The notes below the pieces were generated by a model. It did not search any database. It worked only from the letters and a program-made list of their open reading frames with translations, and was not told where the DNA came from. A DNA stretch of 64,000 nucleotides from Lederbergia citrisecunda (lineage in GTDB: Bacteria > Bacillota > Bacilli > Bacillales > Bacillaceae_C). Where the stretch lies: positions 2,217,982 through 2,281,981 of the forward strand of contig NZ_JAGYPJ010000001.1 of NCBI RefSeq assembly GCF_018343695.1, written 5' to 3'. Every line of letters starts with the position of its first letter. Positions within the stretch are counted from its first letter, which is position 1. Position numbers and translations under genes: made by a program. Shown one piece after another: positions 20,315 to 30,013 of the stretch.

Positions 20315-21397
20315 ATGGACAGTACTTTAAAGGGAAAGCAAGTTGCTCCGTATCTCGTCTTTTTCCTCGTCCATTCTATGCAAGTTGGAGTCGGCGTCCT
20401 TGGTTTCCAACGGCAAATATCCAATATTGCAGGATATGATTCCTGGATTGCTGTCTTGATTGCATGCATCTTATCGCATGTCGTACTATTTTTAATTTAT
20501 AAAATTGCAGAAATGGGAAAGGGTGATTTGAATGAAACCCATTCCTATCTATTTGGTAAAGTAGTTGGCGGCCTATTCAATCTTATTTTCGCAAGTTATT
20601 TTATCGCCCTTATCATTTCCATAATGCGTTCCTATATTGAAATTTTGCAAATTTGGCTTTTTCCAGATTTAAACGTTTTTTGGTTTGCCTTTATCTTCCT
20701 ACTTTTAGCGATTTATATTGTGAATGGTGGTTTAAGGTCTGTTACAGGTATTGCTTTTTTTAGCGTTGTCGTTCCTTTTTATTTATTTTTTATGTTTCTA
20801 TTTGCCGTACCGTATTCGGATTATAGTGATTTTCTTCCATTATTTCACCATTCCTTTAAAGATATTTTAAGAGCAACGTGGAAAATGTCGTTTCTTTACA
20901 TCGGATACGAAACATTGCTTTATTATTATCCATTTATTCAGAATCCAAAAAAATCGAAACTTTGGGCACATCTTGGATTGATATTAACTTGCATCATTTA
21001 TTTATATATTACATTTATTTCATTTGGATATTACAGTGAACCTCAGCTCCAACATATTATTTGGGCGACATTATCAATTTGGAAAATAGTAAAGTTTTCA
21101 TTTATGTGGAGGTTTGAATATATCGGAATCGCAACATGGTTTATTGTCATACTCCCCATTATTTGCATACCACTTTGGTGTGCCAGTAGAATCATGAAAA
21201 AAACATTAAATATCACTCAACGAAGCGGCATGATCTGGTTATCAACAGTAATCTTAGTTATTGTTCCACTTTTTCAAACAAGATTGCAAATCGTTTCATT
21301 AGTTAATCATATCAATCAAGTAGGTCTTATTATCAATTTCTTTTATATCCCACTATTATTTTTGATCTTACTAATTGTTAAGAAGGTGAAGAAATGA
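20315..21397 (+). CDS. Spore germination receptor B subunit (GerAB-type permease)
   Basis: The 360-aa protein is a GerAB/APC-superfamily membrane protein with about ten predicted hydrophobic segments. The N-terminal GVGVLGFQRQISNIAGYDSWIAVLIA block is characteristic. GerB subunits are the likely ligand-binding part of germinant receptors. GGGAGG lies before the ATG. It starts 22 bp after the A subunit, and its stop overlaps the C subunit ATG by 4 bp. Confidence 0.93.
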   Translation: MDSTLKGKQVAPYLVFFLVHSMQVGVGVLGFQRQISNIAGYDSWIAVLIACILSHVVLFLIYKIAEMGKGDLNETHSYLFGKVVGGLFNLIFASYFIALIISIMRSYIEILQIWLFPDLNVFWFAFIFLLLAIYIVNGGLRSVTGIAFFSVVVPFYLFFMFLFAVPYSDYSDFLPLFHHSFKDILRATWKMSFLYIGYETLLYYYPFIQNPKKSKLWAHLGLILTCIIYLYITFISFGYYSEPQLQHIIWATLSIWKIVKFSFMWRFEYIGIATWFIVILPIICIPLWCASRIMKKTLNITQRSGMIWLSTVILVIVPLFQTRLQIVSLVNHINQVGLIINFFYIPLLFLILLIVKKVKK

Positions 21398-22455
21398 AAA
21401 AGTCTATTCTAATCCTGTTTTTGTTCTCCCCCTTGTTATCGGGATGCGTCCAAACAAGTATTCTCGATGATTTAACACTGACCAATGCAGGAGGAATAGA
21501 CTATATCGATGGCAATAAAATAAAAATCACTGCTATCTATTCTTTATATAATGCGGAAAAAGAAGCAGAAGACGAAAATATAACCGTGACAATTAACCAT
21601 CGCGCTGGCATTCTCGATCATTTATCCAGGGAAGCACAGTGGCCAGTTATAACAAGTGAATTAGATGTATTCGTCATTGATATGAAGACAGCAGAAAGAG
21701 GAATATTTCCAATAATTGATACGTTACAAAGAGACGCGAGCATAGGTTCTCGTGTTTACTTAGCCATATCAGAGGGATCAGCGAATGAATTACTTTTAGG
21801 AAAATATAAGCCTGACGGATCAGCCAAATATATCTCGTCGATGATTGAAAATAATATAAAGCATCGGAATATCCCGAATACAAACTTACATTTATTTTCT
21901 TCCGACTTTTTTCAAGAGGCGAAAGGTTCCTATCTCCCTGTACTTAAAAAAGTGTCAGAAGATAAAGTAGAATTAGATGGACTTGCGATTTTTCATAAAG
22001 ATAAACTTGTATATAAACTTCCAGTCAATGATATGTTTTACTTCAAAATATTAGTCGATCAACACCTTAGAGGAACTTTAGTGGTACAAGTAGATCATAA
22101 AGGAGCCACTATTGAAAATATTAAATCTAGTTCATCCATCAAGACAGATCTGAATGCAATGACAGTTGATATTAAATATGAAATGATAGGAACGATAACA
22201 AAATATACTGGAAAAAAACTAAACAGGTCCAAAACAAATAAAATTGCAAAAAAACTTGAAGAGAAAATAAATAGTAAAATTAAGAAGAATCTTACAGATT
22301 TTCAAGATATGGGAATTGACCCGGTGGGAATCGAACGTAAATTTAGACAACAACATAGGGACTTTAACGAAAAAAAATGGAAAGAAAATTATAAAAATGT
22401 AAAGTTCAATGTCCATTCAAAAGTTACTATTACGGAATCGGGAACATTAGAATAG
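21394..22455 (+). CDS. Spore germination receptor C subunit, lipoprotein
   Basis: The 353-aa Ger(x)C protein has a lipoprotein signal with lipobox LLSGC (Cys18) and the family features GGIDYIDGNKIKITAIY near the N-terminus and DPVGIERKFRQQHRDF near the C-terminus. C subunits are anchored outside the spore inner membrane and complete the receptor with A and B. The ATGA overlap with the B subunit indicates coupled translation. The germinant cannot be predicted. Confidence 0.94.
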   Translation: MKKSILILFLFSPLLSGCVQTSILDDLTLTNAGGIDYIDGNKIKITAIYSLYNAEKEAEDENITVTINHRAGILDHLSREAQWPVITSELDVFVIDMKTAERGIFPIIDTLQRDASIGSRVYLAISEGSANELLLGKYKPDGSAKYISSMIENNIKHRNIPNTNLHLFSSDFFQEAKGSYLPVLKKVSEDKVELDGLAIFHKDKLVYKLPVNDMFYFKILVDQHLRGTLVVQVDHKGATIENIKSSSSIKTDLNAMTVDIKYEMIGTITKYTGKKLNRSKTNKIAKKLEEKINSKIKKNLTDFQDMGIDPVGIERKFRQQHRDFNEKKWKENYKNVKFNVHSKVTITESGTLE

Positions 22456-22475
22456 GCTGCCCCTACGGACAGCCT
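22454..22475. terminator. Short hairpin between converging genes, possible two-way terminator
   Basis: AGGCTGCCC, CTAC, GGACAGCCT forms a 9-bp stem with one mismatch, followed by TCTTAATC on the plus strand and ATTCTAATG on the minus strand. It lies between the converging gerC-like and rodA-like genes. Confidence 0.45.
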
Positions 22476-22477
22476 TC

Positions 22478-23644
22478 TTAATCATCGGAAAACATATATT
22501 TTTTATAATGGTAGCGTATCGATAGAATCACACCGACCGCCATCATATTTCCAAGCAATGCACTTCCCCCATAGCTAATAAATGGAAGTGGAATCCCCGT
22601 AATAGGCACCAAGCCTATTGTCATGCCAATATTTTCAAATACGTGGAACGCAATCATAGCTACTACGCCTGCACAAATATATGAATAAAAAGGGTTTTTT
22701 GTTTCAATTCCCGTTTTCGTAATTTGATAGATAAGCATAAAAAATAAACTAATTACAATACTTCCGCCAATAAACCCAAATTCTTCACCAATTGTACTAA
22801 AAATAAAGTCAGAATGGGCTTCCGGCATATACACTTCGCCATGCCTGTATCCTTTTCCAGTTGTTTGACCTGACCCAACCGCAAGAAGGGATTTCACTAA
22901 CTGAAAACTTTCATCTGATCGATATGAATATGGATCCAACCATGAATAAATTCGTTTATATTGATGATCTGCCAATATTCCTTTCAAAAGTTCATGTTGA
23001 AAAATCATTATATAAAGTACGACTCCAAGTAAAACGGCCATTGAGGAAAAAAGTGGGAATAATAATTTCCACGATATACCTGATACAAGAATGATTGCTA
23101 ATAAAATACACCCGAATACGAGTGCAGTTCCTAAATCTGGTTGTTTAAGGATGACAGCAGCAGGAACGGCCGTAATGATACCTAATTTTATTAATAACCA
23201 AAAATCTGTTTTTACTGTTTTGTTAATAAATTTTACGTTATGGCTAGCTGTTACTTTTGCAAGCATGATAATTGTAAAAACCTTCATGAATTCTGATGGC
23301 TGAATGGCACCTACCTTTGGTATGATAATCCAGCTTTTTGCGCCATTTCTAATCCAATCATCAGGAACTGGAGCGAGGTATAAGCCGATTAATGAAAGCA
23401 AGCAGATACCATATGTATACCATGCTATTTTCTTCATCTGCTCTGAATCCAATTGCACAATTACAATTATAGCTATCGTACTTATGACGTACCACATGAC
23501 TTGTTGCAAAACAAAATTCGTAGCGCCATATTGTTCGTATTTTTGGGCACTAAATATTGTAATTAAACTGAACATCGTCAATAACATTAATGATAAAATA
23601 ATACCGTAATCTATTTTAGGAATTGGTTTTTTTTGAGAAGTCAT
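22478..23644 (-). CDS. SEDS-family peptidoglycan polymerase, RodA/FtsW-like
   Basis: The 388-aa protein has about ten membrane segments. It carries the SEDS motifs IQPSEFMK, LKQPDLGTALV, HSDFIFSTIGEEFGFIG and GLVPITGIPLPFISYGGSALLGNMMAVG. SEDS proteins link lipid II into glycan strands for elongation (RodA), division (FtsW) or spore cortex (SpoVE). The length and sequence look RodA-like, but with no partner PBP nearby I do not assign a symbol. A GTG one codon before the chosen ATG is possible; the ATG is 8 bp from GGAG. Confidence 0.88.
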   Translation of the reverse strand: MTSQKKPIPKIDYGIILSLMLLTMFSLITIFSAQKYEQYGATNFVLQQVMWYVISTIAIIVIVQLDSEQMKKIAWYTYGICLLSLIGLYLAPVPDDWIRNGAKSWIIIPKVGAIQPSEFMKVFTIIMLAKVTASHNVKFINKTVKTDFWLLIKLGIITAVPAAVILKQPDLGTALVFGCILLAIILVSGISWKLLFPLFSSMAVLLGVVLYIMIFQHELLKGILADHQYKRIYSWLDPYSYRSDESFQLVKSLLAVGSGQTTGKGYRHGEVYMPEAHSDFIFSTIGEEFGFIGGSIVISLFFMLIYQITKTGIETKNPFYSYICAGVVAMIAFHVFENIGMTIGLVPITGIPLPFISYGGSALLGNMMAVGVILSIRYHYKKYMFSDD

Positions 23645-23856
23645 CACTTCGTCTCCTCTTTTTAGTATGTAAAAGAAATCAATTAGGTTTTGTTGTTTAG
23701 CTCAGCACCTAAGAATAATCCTTAGTCATCTTAACATTATACTGAATGAAACAAAATATAAAAAGAAGCAATTTGTGGTTTTCATAATATTGACGAAATG
23801 CTTGAAAATTGAATTGCTCGTTCAGACCTTATAAGATAATAATAGGAGGGATATAT

Positions 23857-24174
23857 ATGGAAGAAATTAAAAGTAAAGATCAATTTGAAGATGTTGTTTC
23901 TAACAGCGAGCCTGTGATTGTAAAGTTTGAGGCAGGGTGGTGCCCGGATTGTAAACGAATGGATATGTTTATCGGGGATATCGTCGAAGCAAATCAACAG
24001 TACACATGGTATCAGATCAACCGTGATAATTTCCCTGAAATTGCCGAAAAATATGCTGTCATGGGTATTCCAAGTTTACTTATTTTCCAAAACGGAGAAA
24101 AAACAGCTCATTTACACAGTGCTAACGCAAAATCACCAGAACAAGTAAATGAATTTCTTGAAAGTGTTAAATAA
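23857..24174 (+). CDS. Thioredoxin-like protein with CPDC motif
   Basis: The 105-aa protein has a thioredoxin fold with VIVKFEAGWCPDCKRMDMF (CPDC active site near residue 28) and the cis-proline segment VMGIPSLLIFQNGEK. It probably reduces disulfides in the cytosol, as it has no signal peptide. AGGAGGGATATAT precedes the ATG at 23857; an upstream in-frame extension has no ribosome site. A terminator follows 12 bp after the stop, so it is monocistronic. Confidence 0.88.
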   Translation: MEEIKSKDQFEDVVSNSEPVIVKFEAGWCPDCKRMDMFIGDIVEANQQYTWYQINRDNFPEIAEKYAVMGIPSLLIFQNGEKTAHLHSANAKSPEQVNEFLESVK

Positions 24175-24186
24175 ATGATTTTGAAG

Positions 24187-24213
24187 GCCAGGTCATCTAT
24201 CGAGATACCTGGC
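24187..24213 (+). terminator. Terminator after the CPDC thioredoxin gene
   Basis: GCCAGGT pairs with ACCTGGC around 13 nt and is followed by TTTTTTATT. Confidence 0.88.
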
Positions 24214-24217
24214 TTTT

Positions 24218-24355
24218 TTATTCTCTCGTGTTTATTTTTAAGTTTATTGTAAATGTTGCTGAGGCATAATAAGGGAATTGCAGTTGCTGTACTGGCTGAT
24301 ATAAACTGCCAATTGTTTGGATTGCTTTACTTGTGGCTGTTATAACAACTTGCAT
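24218..24355 (-). CDS. Possible 45-aa small protein, unrecognised
   Basis: The frame starts MQVVITATSKAIQTIGSLY and ends TINLKINTRE, preceded by GAGGTAAGAG at 12-17 bp. I know no family for it. It is listed because it fills most of a gap and has a plausible ribosome site, but it may be a remnant or chance. Confidence 0.28.
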   Translation of the reverse strand: MQVVITATSKAIQTIGSLYQPVQQLQFPYYASATFTINLKINTRE

Positions 24356-24415
24356 TTATTTCTCTTACCTCATATAGTTCATGTGAATCTAATTGATTGC
24401 TGATTTTCACCTCCG

Positions 24416-24465
24416 ACATTATTCTCCATCAATAAAATTTATAAATACTAACATTATTCTCCATC
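24416..24465. repeat. Direct repeat of a 15-mer
   Basis: ACATTATTCTCCATC occurs at 24416-24430 and again at 24451-24465. The minus strand of each reads GATGGAGAATAATGT. No function is visible. Confidence 0.6.
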
Positions 24466-24559
24466 TTATATTCCAATAGCACATGAAGTTTTAATAAGAA
24501 ATACTTTGGGTAACTTAAATGTAAGCTCCAAAATACTGAAAGCGAAAGGATTTTGATTT

Positions 24560-24706
24560 ATGCTTTGGACTATTATCGGAATATTAGTAGTACTATGGTT
24601 ATTAGGATTTATTGCAAAAATTGGGGGCGCACTCATTCATATATTACTTATCGTCGCTCTCGTACTTTTCGTCTTCAACCTCATAGCAGGTAAAAGAGCG
24701 AAATAA
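24560..24706 (+). CDS. 48-aa membrane peptide, lmo0937-like family
   Basis: The peptide MLWTIIGILVVLWLLGFIAK continues with GGALIHILLIVALVLFVFNL and ends AGKRAK. Two hydrophobic segments are joined by a short Gly-containing turn, the form of the lmo0937 family of tiny Bacillales membrane proteins. AAAGGA lies before the ATG and a terminator follows directly. Function is unknown. Confidence 0.8.
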   Translation: MLWTIIGILVVLWLLGFIAKIGGALIHILLIVALVLFVFNLIAGKRAK

Positions 24707-24708
24707 TT

Positions 24709-24734
24709 AAGCCGTTCCTATATTGGAGCGGCTT
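24709..24734 (+). terminator. Terminator after the 48-aa membrane peptide
   Basis: AAGCCGTTCC pairs with GGAGCGGCTT with one mismatch, followed by TTAAAATTT. Confidence 0.75.
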
Positions 24735-25144
24735 TTAAAATTTATGGTTGTTTTGCATAATTATGTAAATTATTTTATAATTACTTTCCTGTTCGCCTCA
24801 AAATTCACAACAGCCAAAAGCTACTTTAAACAGTAACAAACTTTGTATAATAGTACATACGAATTGCTATATTTTACCTAATAAGCATAATTCTTTCATA
24901 CAAAAATAATAAATAAGTATACGTATAACTATATTAAATTTAAAAAAAGTTATTGTATTCGTAAATAATCTGTAATAATATACATATGAGAAACAACATT
25001 TTACTGAAAACTTTAATATATTGGAATAATAGTTTTTTTATTGAAAACGATTTATTTTATTGAGCAATTTTTATATCTATTATACAATCTATTAATATCG
25101 TGATTTATAGTTAAATAGTCTTAGTACAAGGAAGGTGACTTTAT
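24735..25144 (+). promoter_or_regulatory. AT-rich upstream region of the app operon
   Basis: This 410-bp stretch has no gene that I can support. It is very AT-rich and contains TATAAT at about 24847-24852 with only a weak -35, so it probably holds the promoter and a long leader of the peptide-transport operon. No clear operator is seen. Confidence 0.4.
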
Positions 25145-26128
25145 TTGACTACATTATTGGAAGTCAAAAATTTAAAGACACATTTTTTCAATAGAAAAAA
25201 AGTAATCCCAGCTGTTGACGGCGTTGATATAAAAATCAACAAAGGTGAAACTGTCGCCCTAGTTGGTGAATCGGGATCAGGAAAAAGTATTACCTCTCTT
25301 TCCATTATGAAATTAATCCCAAGTCCTCCTGGAAAAATTGTAGACGGGGAAATCTTATTTAATGGAACAGATCTAGCAAAATTGTCAGAAAACGAAATGT
25401 GTAAAGTTCGAGGTAATGATATCTCTATGATTTTCCAAGAGCCGATGACATCGTTAAACCCTGTTTTAACGATTGGTGAGCAAATTACAGAGGTCCTCAT
25501 TTACCATAAAAAGATGTCTAAAAAAGAAGCTACACATAAAGCAATCGACTTATTAAAAATGGTAGGATTTTCTCGTGCTGAAGAAATTATTCATGACTAT
25601 CCGCATCGTCTATCCGGTGGTATGAGACAACGTGTCATGATTGCTATCGCAATGAGCTGTGATCCAAAATTACTTATTGCAGATGAGCCTACTACTGCAC
25701 TAGACGTAACCATTCAAGCACAAATTTTAGATTTGATGAAAGAGTTAAGTAAAAAGACAAATACATCTATTTTAATTATTACCCATGATTTAGGTGTGGT
25801 TTCTGACATCGCTGATAAAGTGCTTGTTATGTATTGTGGTCAAGTAGTGGAAGAAGCATCTGTAGAAGATCTTTTTGACGAACCGCTACACCCTTATGCA
25901 GTTGGTTTAATGGAGTCCATTCCATCACTTGATGGAGACACAGAACGTTTACTCCCGATTAAAGGAAATGTACCTTCACCAGACAATTTCCCAAAAGGTT
26001 GCCGTTTTGCACCTCGTTGTCCACATGCTTTCGATCGTTGCCTCCAAGAAGTACCAAGCTTAATGTCCATTGATGGAAAACGATCAGTTCGCTGCTTTTT
26101 ATACGACAAAGAGGAGGCTACAGTATGA
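25145..26128 (+). CDS. appD: AppD, oligopeptide ABC transporter ATPase
   Basis: This is one of the paired ATPases of a peptide importer (327 aa). Walker [10 protein letters not shown], signature [15 protein letters not shown], Walker [13 protein letters not shown] and the OppD-type C-terminal cysteine region [17 protein letters not shown] are present. The start is TTG at 25145, 6 bp after GGAAGGTG. The gene order D-F-A-B-C is that of the B. subtilis app operon. Its stop overlaps appF by 4 bp. Confidence 0.92.
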   Translation: MTTLLEVKNLKTHFFNRKKVIPAVDGVDIKINKGETVALVGESGSGKSITSLSIMKLIPSPPGKIVDGEILFNGTDLAKLSENEMCKVRGNDISMIFQEPMTSLNPVLTIGEQITEVLIYHKKMSKKEATHKAIDLLKMVGFSRAEEIIHDYPHRLSGGMRQRVMIAIAMSCDPKLLIADEPTTALDVTIQAQILDLMKELSKKTNTSILIITHDLGVVSDIADKVLVMYCGQVVEEASVEDLFDEPLHPYAVGLMESIPSLDGDTERLLPIKGNVPSPDNFPKGCRFAPRCPHAFDRCLQEVPSLMSIDGKRSVRCFLYDKEEATV

Positions 26129-27153
26129 CAACTATCGCAGAGAATCAAACAAGCCTCTCCAACGACAAAAAGTCAGAATATTTGTTAGAGGTAAATAATT
26201 TAAAAAAACACTTTCCTATTAAAGCAGGAGTTCTCCAACGTACCGTTGGACATGTTAAAGCAGTAGATGGGGTTTCTCTCTATGTAAAAAAAGGAGAAAC
26301 TCTCGGACTTGTTGGTGAATCGGGTTGTGGTAAATCAACTGCAGGTCGAACACTTATCCGGTTGTACGAACCGACAGATGGGAATATCATTTTTAAGAAC
26401 CAAGATATTTCTAAAATGTCTGAAAAAGAATTACGTCGATCCGTACGTAAAAACATTCAAATGATTTTCCAAGATCCTTATGCTTCAATGAATCCAAGGA
26501 AAACATTGAAATCTATTTTAAGTGAACCATTGATCACTCATAAAATGTATGATCGTAAAGAACGTGATGAGAAGATAGCGGAATTACTCGATCGTGTTGG
26601 TTTTAATCCATCATTTATCAACCGCTATCCGCATGAATTTTCAGGTGGTCAACGTCAAAGAATCGGAATCGCTCGTGCTTTGACTTTAAATCCTGATTTA
26701 ATCATTGCTGACGAGGCTGTTTCAGCCCTTGACGTATCCATTCAAGCACAAATTATTAACTTGATGAAAGATTTACAAGACGATTTTGGTCTTACTTATA
26801 TATTCATTTCCCACGATTTGAGTGTCGTCCGTCATATTAGTGATCGTGTCGGCGTTATGTATCTTGGAAAAATGATGGAATTGGCTCCTAAATCTGATTT
26901 GTATGAAGAACCTTTGCATCCTTATACGCAAGCACTTCTTTCTGCTGTGCCTGTACCTAGAAAAAAAGGTGTTCCAGCACGCGAAAGAATTGTTTTAAAA
27001 GGAGAGCTACCTAGTCCAGCAAATCCGCCTACAGGATGTGTATTCCATACACGATGCCCAATGGCTATGGACATTTGTAGAAAAGTAGCCCCTAATTTTC
27101 AAGAGATAAAACCAGAACATTTTGTTGCTTGTCATTTATATCAAGATAAGTAA
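26125..27153 (+). CDS. appF: AppF, oligopeptide ABC transporter ATPase
   Basis: The second ATPase (342 aa) pairs with AppD. It has the OppF-type insertion [22 protein letters not shown] before Walker [10 protein letters not shown], signature [15 protein letters not shown], Walker [13 protein letters not shown] and C-terminal cysteines in [17 protein letters not shown]. The start ATG overlaps the appD stop in ATGA, so the two are coupled. Expected to act on the inner face of the membrane with AppB and AppC. Confidence 0.93.
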   Translation: MTTIAENQTSLSNDKKSEYLLEVNNLKKHFPIKAGVLQRTVGHVKAVDGVSLYVKKGETLGLVGESGCGKSTAGRTLIRLYEPTDGNIIFKNQDISKMSEKELRRSVRKNIQMIFQDPYASMNPRKTLKSILSEPLITHKMYDRKERDEKIAELLDRVGFNPSFINRYPHEFSGGQRQRIGIARALTLNPDLIIADEAVSALDVSIQAQIINLMKDLQDDFGLTYIFISHDLSVVRHISDRVGVMYLGKMMELAPKSDLYEEPLHPYTQALLSAVPVPRKKGVPARERIVLKGELPSPANPPTGCVFHTRCPMAMDICRKVAPNFQEIKPEHFVACHLYQDK

Positions 27154-27245
27154 CTAAATGAACACTTGAAAGGGGGAGATGCATTTTTATCTTTAGGTCG
27201 TTGTGAAATACTGTAAATTAAGTAAATTATTATGGGGGGAAAACA

Positions 27246-28919
27246 ATGAAAAAACCTGCATGGCTTTTAGTAAGCATGATGCTTGTACTTTCCTTGTTTT
27301 TGGCTGCTTGTGGTGGCAATAATGCTGCTCCAGAAGACAATAACAAAGGAAATGACGCGGGTGGCGGTAAATCTGAAGAACCTGCAAAAGAAGAGGAAAA
27401 GCCAGTTGATGGCGGAGATTTAATTATTGGGTCAAATGGTAAACCAACTTTATTTAACCCATTATATTCAAACGACAGCGTAAGCTCTGACGTTGAAGCT
27501 CTTATTTATGACAGCCTAATTGGCTCAGACTTAGAATTCAATCCTACTACAGATGATGCAATGGCTGAAAGTGTAGAAGAATCAGAAGACGGTCTTACTT
27601 ATACAGTTAAACTTCGCGACGGAATTAAATTCCATGACGGCGAGCCTTTAACTGCTGATGACGTTGTATTCACATACGATATTCCATTAAGCAAAGATTA
27701 TGATGGTCCTCGTAAGTCTTATTTTGAAGCTTTAGATAGCGTTGAAAAAGTAGATGATTTAACTGTTAAATTCCACCTTAAGAAAGTGGATGTTCAGTTC
27801 CCTTCTGTTGGATTAAGCTTCGGAATTCTTCCTAAGCATATCCTCGGTGATGTTCCAATTGATAAACTTGGCGAAAACGAATTTAATACAAAGAAACCTA
27901 TTGGATCTGGTCCTTTTAAATTCGTTGAAAACAAACCAGGTGAATATGTAAAAGTGGAAGCATTTGATGGCTACTATCAAGGTCGCCCACACTTAGATAC
28001 TATTACAATGAAAATTGTTCCAGATGCAAACGCAATGTTAACTCAACTTCAAAACAGAGACATTGATTTCTGGGCTGGAGTTCCTCAATCTGATGTTGAA
28101 ACAGTTGAAAGTTTTGCAGATTCTATTGGAATCAAACTTGAACATGGTCTTGCTCTTTCTTACTCTTTCTTAGGTTATAACTTACGTAATGACCTATTTA
28201 AAGATAAAGAAGTTCGTCAAGCCATTACTCATGCAATCGATCGTCAACAAATCGTTGATGAAATTATGGACGGAAAAGGTGAAGTTGCCGACGTTCCAGA
28301 AAGTCCATTAAGCTGGGCTTACAATCCTGATGTACCTAAATTTGGTTACGATCCTGAAAAAGCGAAGCAAATGCTTGCTGATGCAGGTTGGAAACCAGGT
28401 GCTGACGGCATCCTTGAAAAAGATGGAAAACGTTTCTCATTTGAAGTAAAAACAAACCAAGGTAACAAAGTACGTGAAGATATTACGGTTCTTCTTCAAG
28501 CTCAATTGAAAGAAGTTGGTATTGAAGTTAAACCTAAAATCGTTGAATTCAGTTCTTTAATTGCTGATCTTGATCCAGGTGTTTGGAACTTTGAAGCAAT
28601 CGTTCTAGGTTGGAGCCTTGCAACAGATCCAGATCCAAGTGGTATTTTCGCTACTAAAGAAATCGAAGAAGGATTAAACTTCGGTGCTTACTCTAATCCA
28701 GAATTAGATAAATTAATGGATGAGCAATTACAACAAAGAGATAAAGAAAAACGTAAACAACAAATTGGAGAAATCCAAGCAGGTATTGCAGAAGATCAAC
28801 CATATAGCTTCCTTTACTATCCAGAGGAATATCGTGCAATGCCAGCTGAGCTTCAAGGATATGAATTCCATGCTAAAAACTATATTTATCATCCAAACAA
28901 ATGGTGGTTAAAGAAATAA
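27246..28919 (+). CDS. appA: AppA, peptide-binding lipoprotein
   Basis: The 557-aa family-5 solute-binding protein has a lipoprotein signal with LAAC (Cys22) and a charged Glu/Lys/Asn/Gly linker after it. The family motif TYTVKLRDGIKFHDGEPLTADDVVFT is present in blocks near residue 120. It captures oligopeptides for AppBC. GGGGGGA precedes the ATG. A hairpin with T tract follows the gene, which would give more AppA than permease, a common pattern. Confidence 0.93.
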   Translation: MKKPAWLLVSMMLVLSLFLAACGGNNAAPEDNNKGNDAGGGKSEEPAKEEEKPVDGGDLIIGSNGKPTLFNPLYSNDSVSSDVEALIYDSLIGSDLEFNPTTDDAMAESVEESEDGLTYTVKLRDGIKFHDGEPLTADDVVFTYDIPLSKDYDGPRKSYFEALDSVEKVDDLTVKFHLKKVDVQFPSVGLSFGILPKHILGDVPIDKLGENEFNTKKPIGSGPFKFVENKPGEYVKVEAFDGYYQGRPHLDTITMKIVPDANAMLTQLQNRDIDFWAGVPQSDVETVESFADSIGIKLEHGLALSYSFLGYNLRNDLFKDKEVRQAITHAIDRQQIVDEIMDGKGEVADVPESPLSWAYNPDVPKFGYDPEKAKQMLADAGWKPGADGILEKDGKRFSFEVKTNQGNKVREDITVLLQAQLKEVGIEVKPKIVEFSSLIADLDPGVWNFEAIVLGWSLATDPDPSGIFATKEIEEGLNFGAYSNPELDKLMDEQLQQRDKEKRKQQIGEIQAGIAEDQPYSFLYYPEEYRAMPAELQGYEFHAKNYIYHPNKWWLKK

Positions 28920-28930
28920 GAAGTTCTGAA

Positions 28931-28965
28931 AAAAAGGGGAAATGGTTTGTCTTCTTCCCCTTTTT
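28931..28965 (+). terminator. Hairpin after appA, probably partial terminator
   Basis: AAAAAGGGGAA pairs with TTCCCCTTTTT, then CTTTTG. It lies 12 bp after the appA stop and before appB, so some read-through is expected. Confidence 0.75.
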
Positions 28966-29050
28966 CTTTTGATTATTAACTCGAAAACTAATATACTGCT
29001 CCATAGCCGTATATATAAGATAGATGATTCAATCGGAAGGAGAATAGGCA

Positions 29051-30001
29051 ATGATTTCCTATATTATTCGTCGAACGCTGATGGCCATACCATTATTGCT
29101 CGGTATCTCGATCTTATCATTTGCCATTATTCAATTAGCACCAGGAGACCCCACAACATTAATGATGGATCCAAGTTTAAAACCTGCGGATCAAGCAAAA
29201 TTTAGAGAAAAATACGGCTTAGACGATCCTGTTCCTAAACAATATGTCGTATGGCTTGGTAAAATGGTTCAAGGCGATTTTGGAACTTCCATCATTGAAC
29301 GAGGTGTTCCTGTCAGTGAAATGATTATGGCTCGTTTACCAAATACTTTATTACTCATGGGTGTATCCACTATACTTGCAATCCTCATCGCCGTACCTCT
29401 GGGCATATTTTCTGCCATGAGGCCATATACGATACGAGATTACACCGTAACTGTCACTTCTTTTCTCGGTGTAGCAACTCCGGGATTTTGGCTTGGTCTT
29501 ATGATGATTATCCTTTTTGGATTGAAATTAAAATGGTTCCCAACTGGTGGCGTAGCGACACTTAATGCTCCATTTAGTATTTGGGATAGAATTCACCATT
29601 TAATCATGCCAGCATTTGTATTGGCTGCTGCTGATATGGCTGCTTTAACACGTTATACTCGATCAAGTATGCTTGACGTCCTTCAACAGGATTATATTCG
29701 GACTGCTAAATCAAAAGGTTTTAAAGAAAATAAAGTAGTATTAAAACACGGACTTAGAAATGGATTAATTCCGATTATTACAATTTTTGGCCTTATGATT
29801 CCATCTTTCATAAGTGGAGCAGCTATAACAGAAAACGTGTTTAGTTGGCCAGGCCTAGGTCGTTTGTTTATTGAATCGGCATTTACACGTGATTATCCAG
29901 TCATTATGGCGCTTACTGTCATTTCTGCAGTATTTGTCGTTATCGGAAATTTAGTAGCGGATATTCTATATGCAATTTTTGATCCGCGAATTGAGTATTA
30001 A
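29051..30001 (+). CDS. appB: AppB, peptide ABC transporter permease
   Basis: The 316-aa permease has about six membrane segments and starts MISYIIRRTLMAIPLLLGIS, typical of OppB/DppB. The coupling segment YIRTAKSKGFKENKVVLKHGLRNGLIPIIT lies near residue 215-245, and the PGDPTTLMM motif near residue 35. AAGGAG precedes the ATG. It lies 12 bp before appC. Confidence 0.94.
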   Translation: MISYIIRRTLMAIPLLLGISILSFAIIQLAPGDPTTLMMDPSLKPADQAKFREKYGLDDPVPKQYVVWLGKMVQGDFGTSIIERGVPVSEMIMARLPNTLLLMGVSTILAILIAVPLGIFSAMRPYTIRDYTVTVTSFLGVATPGFWLGLMMIILFGLKLKWFPTGGVATLNAPFSIWDRIHHLIMPAFVLAAADMAALTRYTRSSMLDVLQQDYIRTAKSKGFKENKVVLKHGLRNGLIPIITIFGLMIPSFISGAAITENVFSWPGLGRLFIESAFTRDYPVIMALTVISAVFVVIGNLVADILYAIFDPRIEY

Positions 30002-30013
30002 GGGGGATTTAAT

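Noticed and set aside
24735..25144. Riboswitch or small RNA in the long app leader
   Set aside because: The stretch is very AT-rich without any conserved motif or strong stem that I can see.
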